Positions 48,640 through 57,495 of a stretch of 64,000 nucleotides of DNA are shown piece after piece. The stretch covers positions 62,001 through 126,000 of the forward strand of contig LADP01000046.1 of assembly GCA_000961575.1 (NCBI GenBank), written 5' to 3'. Origin of the DNA: Peptococcaceae bacterium BRH_c8a. GTDB lineage: Bacteria > Bacillota > Desulfotomaculia > Desulfotomaculales > Desulfallaceae. The position numbers were made by a program, and so were the translations under genes. Positions within the stretch are counted from its first letter, which is position 1; every line of letters starts with the position of its first letter. Below the pieces are notes generated by a model, which was not told the origin of the DNA, did not search any database, and saw only the letters and a program-made list of their open reading frames with translations.

Positions 48640-50094
48640 CTACTCCCCGCACAGCCTTTCTTCAGCAGCGCGCAGGATGCTGTCGATGGCCTGTTCGGCT
48701 TCCGGCGTCACCTGCACGGGTTGGTGCGTGGCCATCACTTGGGCGATTTTTTCGCGGATGCGGGTGCCGGTTGTTTTGGCGCCTTCCGCAGCCCAGGCGT
48801 CGTAGCCGTTGAAGTCTGAAACGTCGGGTTTCCAGCTTTGTTTGAAGTGGTTGTATGTGTGGTCGTCACCCAGGAAATTGCCGCCGGGGCCGACCCGTTT
48901 AATGGCTTCCACCGCCAGGTACTCGGGGCTGGTGTTCACACCCCCCAGCAGGTTCCTGGCCCGGGAAATGACTTCGTTGTTCAGCACCAGCAGTTCCAGG
49001 GAACCGGTGCGTCCGGATTCAATGTAGAATACGTCGTGCATCAGATTGCAGCCCTGCAGTGCGCCCATCAGGGTAAACATGGTGGCTTCCATGACGGTCT
49101 GCTCGTCGAAGGTCTTGGAGCTGCTGCACCCGGCGTAACCCCAGGTGGGCACCGCGTAATAGCGGGCCAGGTCGCAAAGGGCTCCCTGCAGCAGCAGCGC
49201 GTGGGGTACCGCGTAAACCGCCTGCATGGTGCGCATATCCAGGGGCGAATCCCCATAACCGTACAGGAATGGCGCGCCCGGGTTCTTAAGCTGGTGTACC
49301 ACCAGGCCGCCCAGCGCCTCGGCGTTGGCCTGCACAACGGTCCCGGCCTCGGTGACCGGCGTGGACGCCCCGGCCAGCGCTCCGCAAGCAAAGTTGACCG
49401 GTATTTTCAATTCCGCCGCGGCCAGGAGTTTATCCACTGACTCAAAGGGAAACTGCAGCGGCGAGGTGGGTTCCAAGTACATGGCAAACAGCGGCTGGTG
49501 CTTCAGCTTGGCCGGCCCGCCCACCACCGCCGCCGCCATAGCGAATATGTCCTCCACTGTCGACCGGTCCTCGGCAATAATGACCTGAGGCTTGATGCTA
49601 TTTTTAATCATTAACGCATACTGGTTGCGGTAAATCATCCGTTTGTCCACGTCATTTAATAGGCCCATAGACATCACAAAATCCATTTGGGGCAAGTAGT
49701 CCACCAGGCGCACCGCTGCCGCCACGTCGGCGGTGTTCCAGGGCCGTCTCTCTCCGGTGGCCGGGTCAATAAAATTTAAGGTGTCGGAGCCCGGGCCGAA
49801 ATAGGCGTTGGAGCCCTCCAGGAACATAGCGGGATCGCCCAGCCGGTTGTAAACGGTCACCCGGGCCGGTGCCGTCCGGATGGCCCATTCGATCAGGGCA
49901 TCGGGCAGGTAGGTGCGGCCCGAGGCATCGGTGTAGGCGCCGGCCTTGTTCAGCAGTTGGGCGGCCTCGTCGTGGTGCACAATCAGCCCGGTTTCGTTTA
50001 GAATCCGGCAGCTGGCGCTGTGGATCTCTTTAATCTGTTCGGTGGTCAGGGTTCTAAATGATACCCCGCCGCCGTGTTTACTTGCGTACTGCAT
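48640..50094 (-). CDS. MttB-family corrinoid methyltransferase 1 (non-pyrrolysine)
   Basis: 484 aa TIM-barrel methyltransferase of the trimethylamine methyltransferase (MttB) superfamily. It moves a methyl group from a quaternary/tertiary amine to a cognate corrinoid protein. Features: the N-terminal HSASCRILNETGLIVHHDEAAQLL region, GSDTLNFIDPATGERR, and GGNFLGDDHTYNHFKQSWKPD near the end. The frame is open throughout with no in-frame amber codon, so it is the non-Pyl class. In that class MtgB uses glycine betaine and others use proline betaine, carnitine or gamma-butyrobetaine; the substrate here cannot be told. AGGGGG precedes the ATG. It is 12 bp downstream of the second copy, and the two are clearly diverged rather than recent duplicates. 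Confidence 0.9.
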   Translation of the reverse strand: MQYASKHGGGVSFRTLTTEQIKEIHSASCRILNETGLIVHHDEAAQLLNKAGAYTDASGRTYLPDALIEWAIRTAPARVTVYNRLGDPAMFLEGSNAYFGPGSDTLNFIDPATGERRPWNTADVAAAVRLVDYLPQMDFVMSMGLLNDVDKRMIYRNQYALMIKNSIKPQVIIAEDRSTVEDIFAMAAAVVGGPAKLKHQPLFAMYLEPTSPLQFPFESVDKLLAAAELKIPVNFACGALAGASTPVTEAGTVVQANAEALGGLVVHQLKNPGAPFLYGYGDSPLDMRTMQAVYAVPHALLLQGALCDLARYYAVPTWGYAGCSSSKTFDEQTVMEATMFTLMGALQGCNLMHDVFYIESGRTGSLELLVLNNEVISRARNLLGGVNTSPEYLAVEAIKRVGPGGNFLGDDHTYNHFKQSWKPDVSDFNGYDAWAAEGAKTTGTRIREKIAQVMATHQPVQVTPEAEQAIDSILRAAEERLCGE

Positions 50095-50106
50095 TAATAT
50101 GGCCCC

Positions 50107-51564
50107 CTAACCGCACTCGGTTTCCCGGCGCTTAATGATAGCCTGCATTTCTTCGGCGGCCCCGGCGGGCAGCGCCGCGGGTTCGTGTTTCTCCAGCACT
50201 TCTTTAACCTTATCCATAGCAATATCCATGGATTTCTTCATCCCCTTGGCTTCCCACTGCTCCCAGCGGTACCGGATAAAGTAGCGGGGGTTCCAGATTT
50301 CCTCCCGGAAATATTTAAAGGTGTGGTCGTGGCCCATAAAGTTGCCGGCCGGGCCCACGTCATCGATGCAGTCAACCGCCAGGTGGTCGGGGGTAGTCCT
50401 GGTGCCCCGGCCCATGTAGCGAACCATGTCGATAATGTCGTCGCAAATCACCAAAAAGGGCAGGTAACCGGTCTTGCCGCCTTCCAGGTAGCCCACGTCG
50501 TGCACCAGGTTACCGCCTTCCAGCTGGTTCATCAATATGGAAACCGAGGCTTCCACGCCGGCTTGAATATCGGGCACCGGTGAGTTTACGCAGCCCGCCT
50601 CAGTGAAGTTGGGCAGCCCGTACCACTGGGCCAGTTGGGTCATGATGGCGTAGTTCATGGAAGTTTCCGGCGACCCGTAAAGGGTGGCGGTGGTTTTCAT
50701 ATCCATCGGGGTGGCCCCGCCGCCGATAATAATGGGCGCACCTTTTTTGTACAGCTGGGCCATCACCACGCCCGCCAGGGACTCGGCGTTCATCTGGACG
50801 ATGCTGCCCGCCTTGGTCACCGGCGTGGTAGCGCCGGCCAGGATGCCCGGGGTATACACAACGGGCACGTTATAATCAAAGCACTTAAACATCTTGCCCA
50901 CCCCGTCCATAGTATGTACCAGCGGGGAAATAGGCTCGGTATACAATATGATGTAGGGGTTCTGCTTCAGGTTGTCCACCCCGCCGACGCAGGCCGCTGC
51001 CATCAAAATTAAGGCTTCAGTATTCTCGGCGTTATGGGCGGTGAAGATAATGGGCTTGCCGGTGTTTAAGGTCATTGCTTCAAACTGGTGCAGATCGCTG
51101 ACGGTGGGGTTGGTTTCCGAAGCAATGGCGTAGCTCATGATAAAGTCATAGTTGGGCAGCGCATCCATTACTTTGACGGCTTCAACCACGTCCTGCTTGG
51201 TGGTGCTTCTTCTGGTTTTGGTGGCCATGTCGATGGTAAAGGGCAGGTCGGAACCGGTACCGTAGTAGACCCGGTTTTTTTCCAGGGGCATCACTCTTTC
51301 GCCCAGCCGGTTGGCCACCGCCACCCGCTTGGGGGCCAGGCGGATGCATTCATCCACCAGCCAGCCGGGTATCCAAACCCGTTTATCCTGCACTTTGCAA
51401 CCCGCATCTTTAAGCAGGGCCAGGGCTCCCGGGTGCTGCACTTCGACGCCGGTGCGCTCCAGCACTTCCAGCGAGGCGTAGTGAATTTGTTCCAACTGGG
51501 TGTCGGTGACCCACTTTAAACGGGGCGTAACTTGTTCATCATAATTAGATAGGAATTTTTCCAT
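50107..51564 (-). CDS. MttB-family corrinoid methyltransferase 2 (non-pyrrolysine)
   Basis: 485 aa, same superfamily. YASLEVLERTGVEVQHPGALALLKDAGC at the N-terminus, GTGSDLPFTIDMATKTRRSTTKQDVVEAVKVMDALPNYDFIMSYA, and GPAGNFMGHDHTFKYFREEIWNPRYF toward the end. No in-frame amber codon. First gene of the mttB-mttB pair; ribosome site GGAGGG. With a corrinoid protein, an Opu-type transporter and a methyl-THF methyltransferase in the same region, a betaine substrate is likely (inference). Glycine betaine is the best-known precedent (Desulfitobacterium MtgB). Confidence 0.9.
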   Translation of the reverse strand: MEKFLSNYDEQVTPRLKWVTDTQLEQIHYASLEVLERTGVEVQHPGALALLKDAGCKVQDKRVWIPGWLVDECIRLAPKRVAVANRLGERVMPLEKNRVYYGTGSDLPFTIDMATKTRRSTTKQDVVEAVKVMDALPNYDFIMSYAIASETNPTVSDLHQFEAMTLNTGKPIIFTAHNAENTEALILMAAACVGGVDNLKQNPYIILYTEPISPLVHTMDGVGKMFKCFDYNVPVVYTPGILAGATTPVTKAGSIVQMNAESLAGVVMAQLYKKGAPIIIGGGATPMDMKTTATLYGSPETSMNYAIMTQLAQWYGLPNFTEAGCVNSPVPDIQAGVEASVSILMNQLEGGNLVHDVGYLEGGKTGYLPFLVICDDIIDMVRYMGRGTRTTPDHLAVDCIDDVGPAGNFMGHDHTFKYFREEIWNPRYFIRYRWEQWEAKGMKKSMDIAMDKVKEVLEKHEPAALPAGAAEEMQAIIKRRETECG

Positions 51565-51623
51565 TATGTACCCTCCTTGTATAATGCCTTGCTATTTTTG
51601 TTGTCTTGTAAATAACTTTGGGA

Positions 51624-51754
51624 AGTCATCCTGAGCGTAGCGAAGGATCTTATCTTTAAGATTCTTCGCTGCGCTCAGAATGACAGGCTTAATGACAAGG
51701 TTCTTGGCTTTGGTGCCAGGTGTTGCAAGTTGAAAGTTGCAACACCTGGCACCA
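51624..51754. repeat. Inverted GTCATCCTGAGC pair and GGTGCCAGGTGTTG palindrome
   Basis: 51624-51685: facing GTCATCCTGAGC/GCTCAGAATGAC units. 51711-51754: TGGTGCCAGGTGTTGCAA arms, 44 bp. Within the 348-bp gap between the Fe-S gene and the MttB pair. The remainder (51757-51912) has two small palindromes (near CCGGTGGTCACCGG and ATGCAAATATTATTTGCAT) but no gene. Confidence 0.8.
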
Positions 51755-51912
51755 AAAGTAATTTGCAAGAGCCATGCCAAACATTTAATACAAAAAAACC
51801 CCGGGGTTTGAGATTAAAACCGCAGGGCGCAAAATTTTTATGCTCCAATTTGCACCATCCGGTGGTCACCGGTGATGCAAATATTATTTGCATGCTTCAT
51901 CGCCATGCGCCG

Positions 51913-52905
51913 CTATATACTTCGCATAGTTATCGCTTCCGTGGGGCAGGTATTGGCACAAAGACCGCAACCCCAGCATAAAGCGCTGTCAAAAACCACA
52001 TCCCAAACCTTTTTCCCTTCTTTCTCTACCTCGGTTGGGCTTAACTTAAACGCCCCGAAGGGGCAGCGTTTGGCGCATAAGCCGCACATCCGGCATTTAT
52101 CCCGGTCATATCCGGCCACGTAGCGCGACCGGGGCCATTTGCCTTTGGTGCTCAGTTGTTGGGCCGCCCGAAATGGATAGCAGCAGCAGGTACAGCAGTT
52201 GCACACCACGGCAGGCCCTTTTTCCCGCCAGTCATACGGCCCGCCGGTATGCATCAGACCTTCTTTGTCCAGGCGGCGCACCAGTGCTTTAGCTTCTGCC
52301 CGGGACAACTCCCGGCCTCCGGTGCGGTCGGTGATGGTCTGTTCAAAGAAGATGCAAATTTCCCTGGAGTGCCCGCAGTTGTCCGCCATGATTTTGCAAT
52401 TGCAGGGCAGCACCCTAATTTGCCCGGCGGCGTCAATCATTTCTTCCACTTCGGGCAGCAACAGCACCCAGTCATTATGACAATTGTCGTAATCCGGTTC
52501 GGTGTCTAGTACTTGCTTAAAGTAATTATGTCTTTGCATGTATTCTTCATAACACCACTGATCCAGCCGGCGGCGCACCTCTTTGGGCAGTACGTGGTAA
52601 TTACCGAACAGGCAAAAGTTGTCCAGCCGGCGGTAAAATTCGCCCGAGGTGTATAGGGTGGTGCCGTGCTCCACTGTTTTATTAATTACGTGGCGTTGGT
52701 AAGACTGCTCCAGCCAAACATTAACATTTTCCAGCGGCTCTTGCAACAGGGCGGCAATTTCCAGCCCGGTCAGGCTTTGATCCTTTAAACCAATCGCCAG
52801 TTTCATTTCCTGCTCGGTGACAAAATGGTGCAGATGTGGTTTGACAAAGCCGGGGGCTTGAAAAACCGCCATAAATTCCTTGATAAATGCTTCGCTTAGC
52901 TGCAT
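51913..52905 (-). CDS. Cysteine-rich 4Fe-4S dicluster protein with helical N-terminal domain
   Basis: 330 aa. The N-terminal ~130 residues look helical/winged-helix (VTEQEMKLAIGLKDQSLTGLEIAALLQEPLENV). The middle has CNCKIMADNCGHSREIC and the unusual CNCCTCCCYP. The C-terminus has two ferredoxin motifs, CRMCGLCAKRCPFGA and CWGCGLCANTCPTEA (each C-x2-C-x2-C-x3-C-P), for two 4Fe-4S clusters. It is upstream of the MttB pair on the same strand. Corrinoid methyltransferase systems need an iron-sulfur reductive activator (RamA/RACE) to rescue Co(II); this is not a classical RamA but is a candidate for electron delivery. GGAGG precedes the ATG. Confidence 0.8.
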   Translation of the reverse strand: MQLSEAFIKEFMAVFQAPGFVKPHLHHFVTEQEMKLAIGLKDQSLTGLEIAALLQEPLENVNVWLEQSYQRHVINKTVEHGTTLYTSGEFYRRLDNFCLFGNYHVLPKEVRRRLDQWCYEEYMQRHNYFKQVLDTEPDYDNCHNDWVLLLPEVEEMIDAAGQIRVLPCNCKIMADNCGHSREICIFFEQTITDRTGGRELSRAEAKALVRRLDKEGLMHTGGPYDWREKGPAVVCNCCTCCCYPFRAAQQLSTKGKWPRSRYVAGYDRDKCRMCGLCAKRCPFGAFKLSPTEVEKEGKKVWDVVFDSALCWGCGLCANTCPTEAITMRSI

Positions 52906-53024
52906 GGTTTAACCTCCGTCAAAGCAGTTTCGTAACCGGCACCGTAAAAATTATAGCTCTGATCGGATCCGGCACATCGGCGCCGGGGACGATCAGAGCC
53001 AGGTCACATTATTAAGGAGTTGCT

Positions 53025-53270
53025 TAAAAATACTTTTTAAGTTGGTTGTAGTGGACGCGGCGCTCCGGTGATATCGCTCCGCTCTCTCTTGCAATTCTTA
53101 TTGTTGTAATCGAAGCGGGTTATTGTTACCGCATGGCACAAACTGCTTAACCGTTTGGCTACGCCCTAAGCAGCCTGAATTCGGGGCTATGACGGGCTAT
53201 TCAACGCACCCAGGTGCACCGTTCGCTCCGGATATCACCGGATCACCGCGAAGGCTAGTTTATTTAACCT
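53025..53270 (+). repeat. 230-290 bp intergenic element, copy F
   Basis: AAAATACTTTTTAAGTTGG at the left, GCGCTCCGGTGATATC arm, conserved middle, GATATCACCGGATCACCGCG at the right. It lies in the 464-bp gap between the transporter and the Fe-S/mttB group. 53311-53338 in the same gap is a GGGCACCC...GGGTGCCCCTAC hairpin. Confidence 0.9.
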
Positions 53271-53369
53271 TTGCCGCGCCTCTACAATAATGCATGGGGA
53301 CAAGGATAAACCGGGCACCCGCAAGGGGTGCCCCTACGATCGATTCAGCATTGTTATCTAAAACAGAAA

Positions 53370-54308
53370 TTACTTGATTAAGCCTTTTTCGGTCAGGAAT
53401 TGTTTGGAAACTTCTTCCACGCTCTTCTTGTCAACGTCTACTGCCTTGTTTAGGCTGACAGTGGTATCGTTATCTAGAAGTTGGCTAAGGGCTTTCATTT
53501 GTTCAGGGATATCCGGATATGCTTCCAGGATTTCTTCCCGGAACAGCGGGGCGGCGTTGTAAACCGGGAAAGCACTCTTGTCGTCTTCCAGAGCTACCAG
53601 GTTATAAGCTTCGATCCTGGCATCAGTGGTAAAGGCGAGACCCACTTCGGCCTGGTTGGCTTTAAGCGCTTCATAACCCATGTTCAAAGCAGCAGCCACC
53701 ATGTCTTCTTTGGGATATTGGAAATCGTAAATGTTCTCAAAGTGCTGCAGGCCGTCGGGACGCTCGATCCATTCCTGGGCGGTGATGAACTTAAGGTGCG
53801 CGCCGTCCTGCACTGCCTTGGCCAGGTCGGAGGTTGTGGTCAGGTTGTATTCGTCAGCAACGTCCTGCCTGACCATGATGGCGTAGGTGTCGTTCATCGG
53901 GGTATAGTCCAGCCAAACAATACCGTTGGCCGCGTCAAATTCCTTAACCAGATTAAAGCTCTCTTCAGAATCAAAGCTGGGCTCGTGTTCCATAATGTTA
54001 ATCAGCACGGTGCCGGTATATTCCCAGTAAGCGCTAACCTGCCCGGATTCCAGGGCGGGCCTGACCACGGCCAGTTCGCCGAGGCCCATTTTATTTTCCA
54101 CGGGGTAACCGAGGTACTCAAGGTACTGATAAGTCATGGTGCCTAAAAGCAATGCTTCGGTAAAAGTCTTGGAACTAACTACGATGGTAGGCTTGTCGCC
54201 TTCTGAGGCCGCATCGCCTTTGGTTTCACCGCCACCGCCGCAACCCGCGGCAATTAGCGAAAGCGCCATCACTAAAACTAGCATGCATAAAAATACCTTT
54301 TTCTTCAC
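53370..54308 (-). CDS. Quaternary-amine ABC transporter, substrate-binding lipoprotein (OpuCC/OsmX-like)
   Basis: 312 aa. Lipobox LIAAGC in the signal peptide, then an OpuAC-type binding domain: VVSSKTFTEALLLGTMTYQYLEYLGYPVENKMGLGE and SGQVSAYWEYTGT, then TPMNDTYAIMVRQ. This family binds glycine betaine, choline, carnitine, proline betaine and, in EgtU, ergothioneine, so the ligand is open. GTG start at 54308 after GGGAGG. It is the last gene of permease-ATPase-permease-binding protein. The rest of the gap to the permease holds the inverted GGGGACATTCC element 54446-54497. Confidence 0.9.
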   Translation of the reverse strand: MKKKVFLCMLVLVMALSLIAAGCGGGGETKGDAASEGDKPTIVVSSKTFTEALLLGTMTYQYLEYLGYPVENKMGLGELAVVRPALESGQVSAYWEYTGTVLINIMEHEPSFDSEESFNLVKEFDAANGIVWLDYTPMNDTYAIMVRQDVADEYNLTTTSDLAKAVQDGAHLKFITAQEWIERPDGLQHFENIYDFQYPKEDMVAAALNMGYEALKANQAEVGLAFTTDARIEAYNLVALEDDKSAFPVYNAAPLFREEILEAYPDIPEQMKALSQLLDNDTTVSLNKAVDVDKKSVEEVSKQFLTEKGLIK

Positions 54309-54445
54309 TAGGTACTTCCTCCCTTACTTTTTTAATGTTTGTTTTTTAATTAGCTAACCTGCTCTCTGCTCTTCTTGGCTCAATCACCTCTCTCCCTGTA
54401 AAGTGTCCAAAAATTTATAAAGAAGATTTGGTTCAGGTGTAAGTT

Positions 54446-54497
54446 GGGGACATTCCTCGACCCATAAGTAAGACCCGTTAAGCAGAGGTGTGTCCCC
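54446..54497 (-). repeat. GGGGACACACCTCTGCTTA element, copy 2 (inverted)
   Basis: GGGGACATTCCTCGACCCA...AGCAGAGGTGTGTCCCC, the reverse of copies at 9371-9422 and 56400-56450. Confidence 0.85.
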
Positions 54498-54533
54498 TTT
54501 CCGATTTACGGGGTTTTACAGGCTGTGCGAAGA

Positions 54534-55175
54534 TCAGCTGCCTAGGCCGGGAGGAGTGATCCTAAACTCCACGTACGCCAGGGTTCTATCTAATACAATG
54601 GCCAAAAGCGCGCCCAACCCGGCGCCCACCAGCAGAAACTCAGTCCAAAACATGGCCAGTCCGGTCACAATCAAATCCCCCAACCCGCCGCCGCCGATAT
54701 AAGCGGCCAGGGTGCCCACGCTTACTACGTACACCGTGGAGGTTCTGATGCCGGCCAGGATAATAGGCATAGCCAGGGGCAGTTCAACCTCGTAAAGTAT
54801 TTGTCTATGGGACATGCCCATGCCCAGAGCGGCTTCCTTAACATCGGGGCCGACAGCGTAAATACCGGCAATAGTATTTCTGGCGATGGGCAGCAGGCCC
54901 TGCACCGACAGGGCTACAATGGTTGGTTTTAAACCCAGGCCTAAAAACGGCATCACCAGGGCTATCACAGCCAAACCGGGTACCGTCTGCAGCAGGTTCA
55001 TCACGTTCATCACAATCATACTCAGTTTTTTGTACCTGGGCCTGGTTAATATAACACCCAGCGGCAGGGCGATGGCCACGGCTATGCCTATGGTGATAAC
55101 CACCATCAACAGGTGTACCGACAGGGCTTCAGGCGCTCTATGCACCAGGGCATCCTGCATACGAGCCCAGTTCAT
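54534..55175 (-). CDS. Quaternary-amine ABC transporter permease (OpuCB/CD-like)
   Basis: 213 aa, about five or six TM helices. BPD_transp_1 permease with the ATPase-contact loop EAALGMGMSHRQILYEVELPLAMPIILAGIRTSTV. It starts immediately after the ATPase stop (ATG within TAAATG), so the two are coupled. Works with the second permease 56514-57182. Confidence 0.92.
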   Translation of the reverse strand: MNWARMQDALVHRAPEALSVHLLMVVITIGIAVAIALPLGVILTRPRYKKLSMIVMNVMNLLQTVPGLAVIALVMPFLGLGLKPTIVALSVQGLLPIARNTIAGIYAVGPDVKEAALGMGMSHRQILYEVELPLAMPIILAGIRTSTVYVVSVGTLAAYIGGGGLGDLIVTGLAMFWTEFLLVGAGLGALLAIVLDRTLAYVEFRITPPGLGS

Positions 55176-56297
55176 TTACTCGCCCTCTTTCTTGCTGGCA
55201 TGCTTCCTAATATCCCGGAGGGAGATCGCGCCGGTAATCCGGTTACCATCCATAACCCCCAGGTGCTCGGTGTCCAGTTCCAACATCAACGACAGGGCAT
55301 CCCGCAGCAGTACCAACTCCTGCACGAAAGCTTTTTTACGGCCGGCAACAATCTGCTGCATTGTTTCGGAAGCGGCACTGTCGCCATGTTTGGCAATATC
55401 TTCCCAGGTTATAAAACCGGCGGCCCGGCCACCGTTATCCAACACAAAACAGGTGTCGGCACCTAAATCACGCATCTTGCCGGCCACGTTGGGCAGTTCG
55501 CTCTCGCCGGCGGTGCATATCGTACGCCTGGCCACGTCTTTCACATGGAACAGGCTCAGTATTTTAACCACCCGGTCAAGGCCGATAAAATCTTTGACAA
55601 AATCATTAGTCGGCTTGGACAGGATCTCCTGAGGAGTACCGTACTGGACAAGCTGTCCGGCACTAAAAATAGCAATGCGGTCACCCATTTTAATCGCTTC
55701 ATTAATATCATGGGTCACAAAGCAAATGGTTTTTTTCATTTCCTTTTGCAGACGTAGGAATTCGTCCTGCAGGTGGTTCCTGGCGATGGGGTCAACAGCG
55801 CCGAAAGGTTCGTCCATCAGCATTATCGGGGGATCCACAGCCATAGCCCGGGCCACGCCTACCCGCTGCATTTGGCCGCCGCTCAGTTGGGAGGGAAACT
55901 TATGGCGACTTTCTTCCGGGTCCAGGCCAATTAGGGTCAGCAGCTCGTCAACCCGTTTTTTAATCCGATCCTTGGGCCAGCCGTGCAGCCGGGGTACGAT
56001 GGCGATGTTCTCGGCCACCGACCGGTGGGGCAAAAGGCCGATCTGCTGAATTACATAACCGATGTCCATTCTGAGTTTGTCCGGGTCACTTTGCCTGATG
56101 TCCTTGCCGTCAATCAGAATCGTGCCCGCAGTGGTATCAATCATGCGGTTAATCATGCGCAGGGTGGTGCTTTTCCCACACCCGGAGGGCCCAACCAGTA
56201 CGCAGGTTTCCCCTTTTTCAACCGTCATGGAAAGATTATCTACCGCCGGTGCGGATTGTCCTGGATATACTTTTGATACTTCTCTTAACTCGATCAA
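55176..56297 (-). CDS. Quaternary-amine ABC transporter ATPase with CBS domains (OpuCA-like)
   Basis: 373 aa. Walker A GPSGCGKSTT, signature LSGGQMQRVGVA, Walker B PPIMLMDEPFGAVD, H-loop VTHDINEA. Two CBS motifs at the C-terminus (about 250-370), which in OpuA-type ATPases sense ionic strength or c-di-AMP. TTG start at 56297 after AGGAGGAG. Confidence 0.93.
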   Translation of the reverse strand: MIELREVSKVYPGQSAPAVDNLSMTVEKGETCVLVGPSGCGKSTTLRMINRMIDTTAGTILIDGKDIRQSDPDKLRMDIGYVIQQIGLLPHRSVAENIAIVPRLHGWPKDRIKKRVDELLTLIGLDPEESRHKFPSQLSGGQMQRVGVARAMAVDPPIMLMDEPFGAVDPIARNHLQDEFLRLQKEMKKTICFVTHDINEAIKMGDRIAIFSAGQLVQYGTPQEILSKPTNDFVKDFIGLDRVVKILSLFHVKDVARRTICTAGESELPNVAGKMRDLGADTCFVLDNGGRAAGFITWEDIAKHGDSAASETMQQIVAGRKKAFVQELVLLRDALSLMLELDTEHLGVMDGNRITGAISLRDIRKHASKKEGE

Positions 56298-56331
56298 ATT
56301 GTCTCCTCCTAACCGGCAAATGTATGTAGTA

Positions 56332-56500
56332 CAGAATTCAGGAGTCAGTAGTCAGAATTCAGAATTTAAAGTGCCGCGAGAACAAATCTTATAAGGAAAG
56401 GGGACACACCTCTGCTTGTGGGTCAAGCTTTGGGGTCGAGGAATGTCCCCCAATGAATCGTTCTCTCGTTCTGACTACTGACTACTGACTACTGACTACT
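56332..56500. repeat. Heptad bracket enclosing a GGGGACACACC element (copy 3)
   Basis: 56332-56366 (CAGAATTCAGGAGTCAGTAG) and 56468-56500 (CTGACTACTGACTACTG) are inverted; 56400-56450 between them is the GGGGACACACCTCTGCTTG...ATGTCCCC element. The same nested arrangement is seen at 9240-9445. Confidence 0.78.
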
Positions 56501-56513
56501 TGTAGTTTCACCG

Positions 56514-57182
56514 TCAACTTCGTCCTGTCCTGAGGCCGCGGGGGACGATGCGTTTTTCAATATAGCCCAGTAGGCTGTCCAGGCCGATGGCGATTATTGC
56601 AATAAAGAGGGCGCCTACTATAATCATCTCGACGTTGAACCTGGTCAAACCTTCCGCGATAAGCCGGCCCAGGTTTCTTTCCCCGATATAGGTAGCAATA
56701 GCCGCGATACCCGTAGTCATTACCACGGTGATTCTAAAACCGGCAAAAATCACCGGGGTGGCCAGCGGCAGCTGAATTTCCCACAAAATCCGCCAGGAAC
56801 TCATACCCATACCTTTGGCCGCCTCAATGACGCTTTTATCGACCCCTTTAACACCCTGGTACACGTTGCGCACCAGCGGCATCATGGCATACAGCACCAG
56901 GGCCACCAGGGCGGACCGCCGGCCCAACCCCAAAGCGGGAATAGTGACCATCACCGCAAATAGGGACAGACTGGGGATGCAAAAAATTGTATTGGCTATG
57001 TTAAGTACCCGGCTGGCCCACTTTTCATTTTTGGTAATCAGCACACCCACCGGTACCCACAGCACAAGCGAAATAATAATGGCTGTCAGTACCAGCGCAA
57101 AGTGGTTTTGGGCATATTCCATAATTAACTCGGTATTGCGCTGGATATAAATGATATATTCCAAAAATCCACCTGCTTTCAA
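56514..57182 (-). CDS. Quaternary-amine ABC transporter permease 2 (OpuCB/CD-like)
   Basis: 222 aa BPD_transp_1 permease with about six TM helices and the coupling loop EAAKGMGMSSWRILWEIQLPLATPVIFAGFRITVV. First gene of the transporter set, about 215 bp upstream of the ATPase, the gap being repeat sequence. The start is uncertain: TTG at 57182 has no ribosome site, and a TTG at 57164 follows AGGTGG by four bases. Confidence 0.9.
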   Translation of the reverse strand: MKAGGFLEYIIYIQRNTELIMEYAQNHFALVLTAIIISLVLWVPVGVLITKNEKWASRVLNIANTIFCIPSLSLFAVMVTIPALGLGRRSALVALVLYAMMPLVRNVYQGVKGVDKSVIEAAKGMGMSSWRILWEIQLPLATPVIFAGFRITVVMTTGIAAIATYIGERNLGRLIAEGLTRFNVEMIIVGALFIAIIAIGLDSLLGYIEKRIVPRGLRTGRS

Positions 57183-57304
57183 ACTTCAATGAGAGAATGC
57201 TCATAAAAAAGCCACTTATGAACGTTCGCAATTGCAGGGCATTTTTCCTGCCGGAGTCGGGCGCATATTTTTTGTGCATGCACATTTGTTTTGCGCTGCA
57301 AAAC

Positions 57305-57490
57305 AGGAGTCAGAATTCAGGAGTCAGAATTCAGAATACTGTAAAACAATAAACCCTCTATAACCTGACTTCTGACTTCTGACTTCTGACTTCTGACTTC
57401 TGACTTCTGACTTCTGACTTCTGACTTCTGTCTTCTGTCTTCTGTCTTCTGTCTTCTAACTCCTGAATCCTGACTCCTGACTCCTGTTTC
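57305..57490. repeat. Heptad tandem array (about ten GACTTCT units) with inverted bracket
   Basis: 57305-57338 (CAGGAGTCAGAATTCAG) is inverted relative to 57361-57490. The latter holds about ten TGACTTC heptads, four TGTCTTC heptads and then TCCTGACTCC. Fills most of the 313 bp between hutH and the permease. Confidence 0.85.
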
Positions 57491-57495
57491 CTGCC

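Noticed and set aside
48640-51564. Pyrrolysine-containing MttB (amber read-through)
   Set aside because: Both reading frames are full length without any in-frame TAG, so these are the non-Pyl class; no pylTSBCD genes are in the window.
57361-57490. CRISPR array
   Set aside because: The units are 7-bp tandem heptads without spacers and there are no cas genes; the same heptads occur in many other gaps as inverted brackets.
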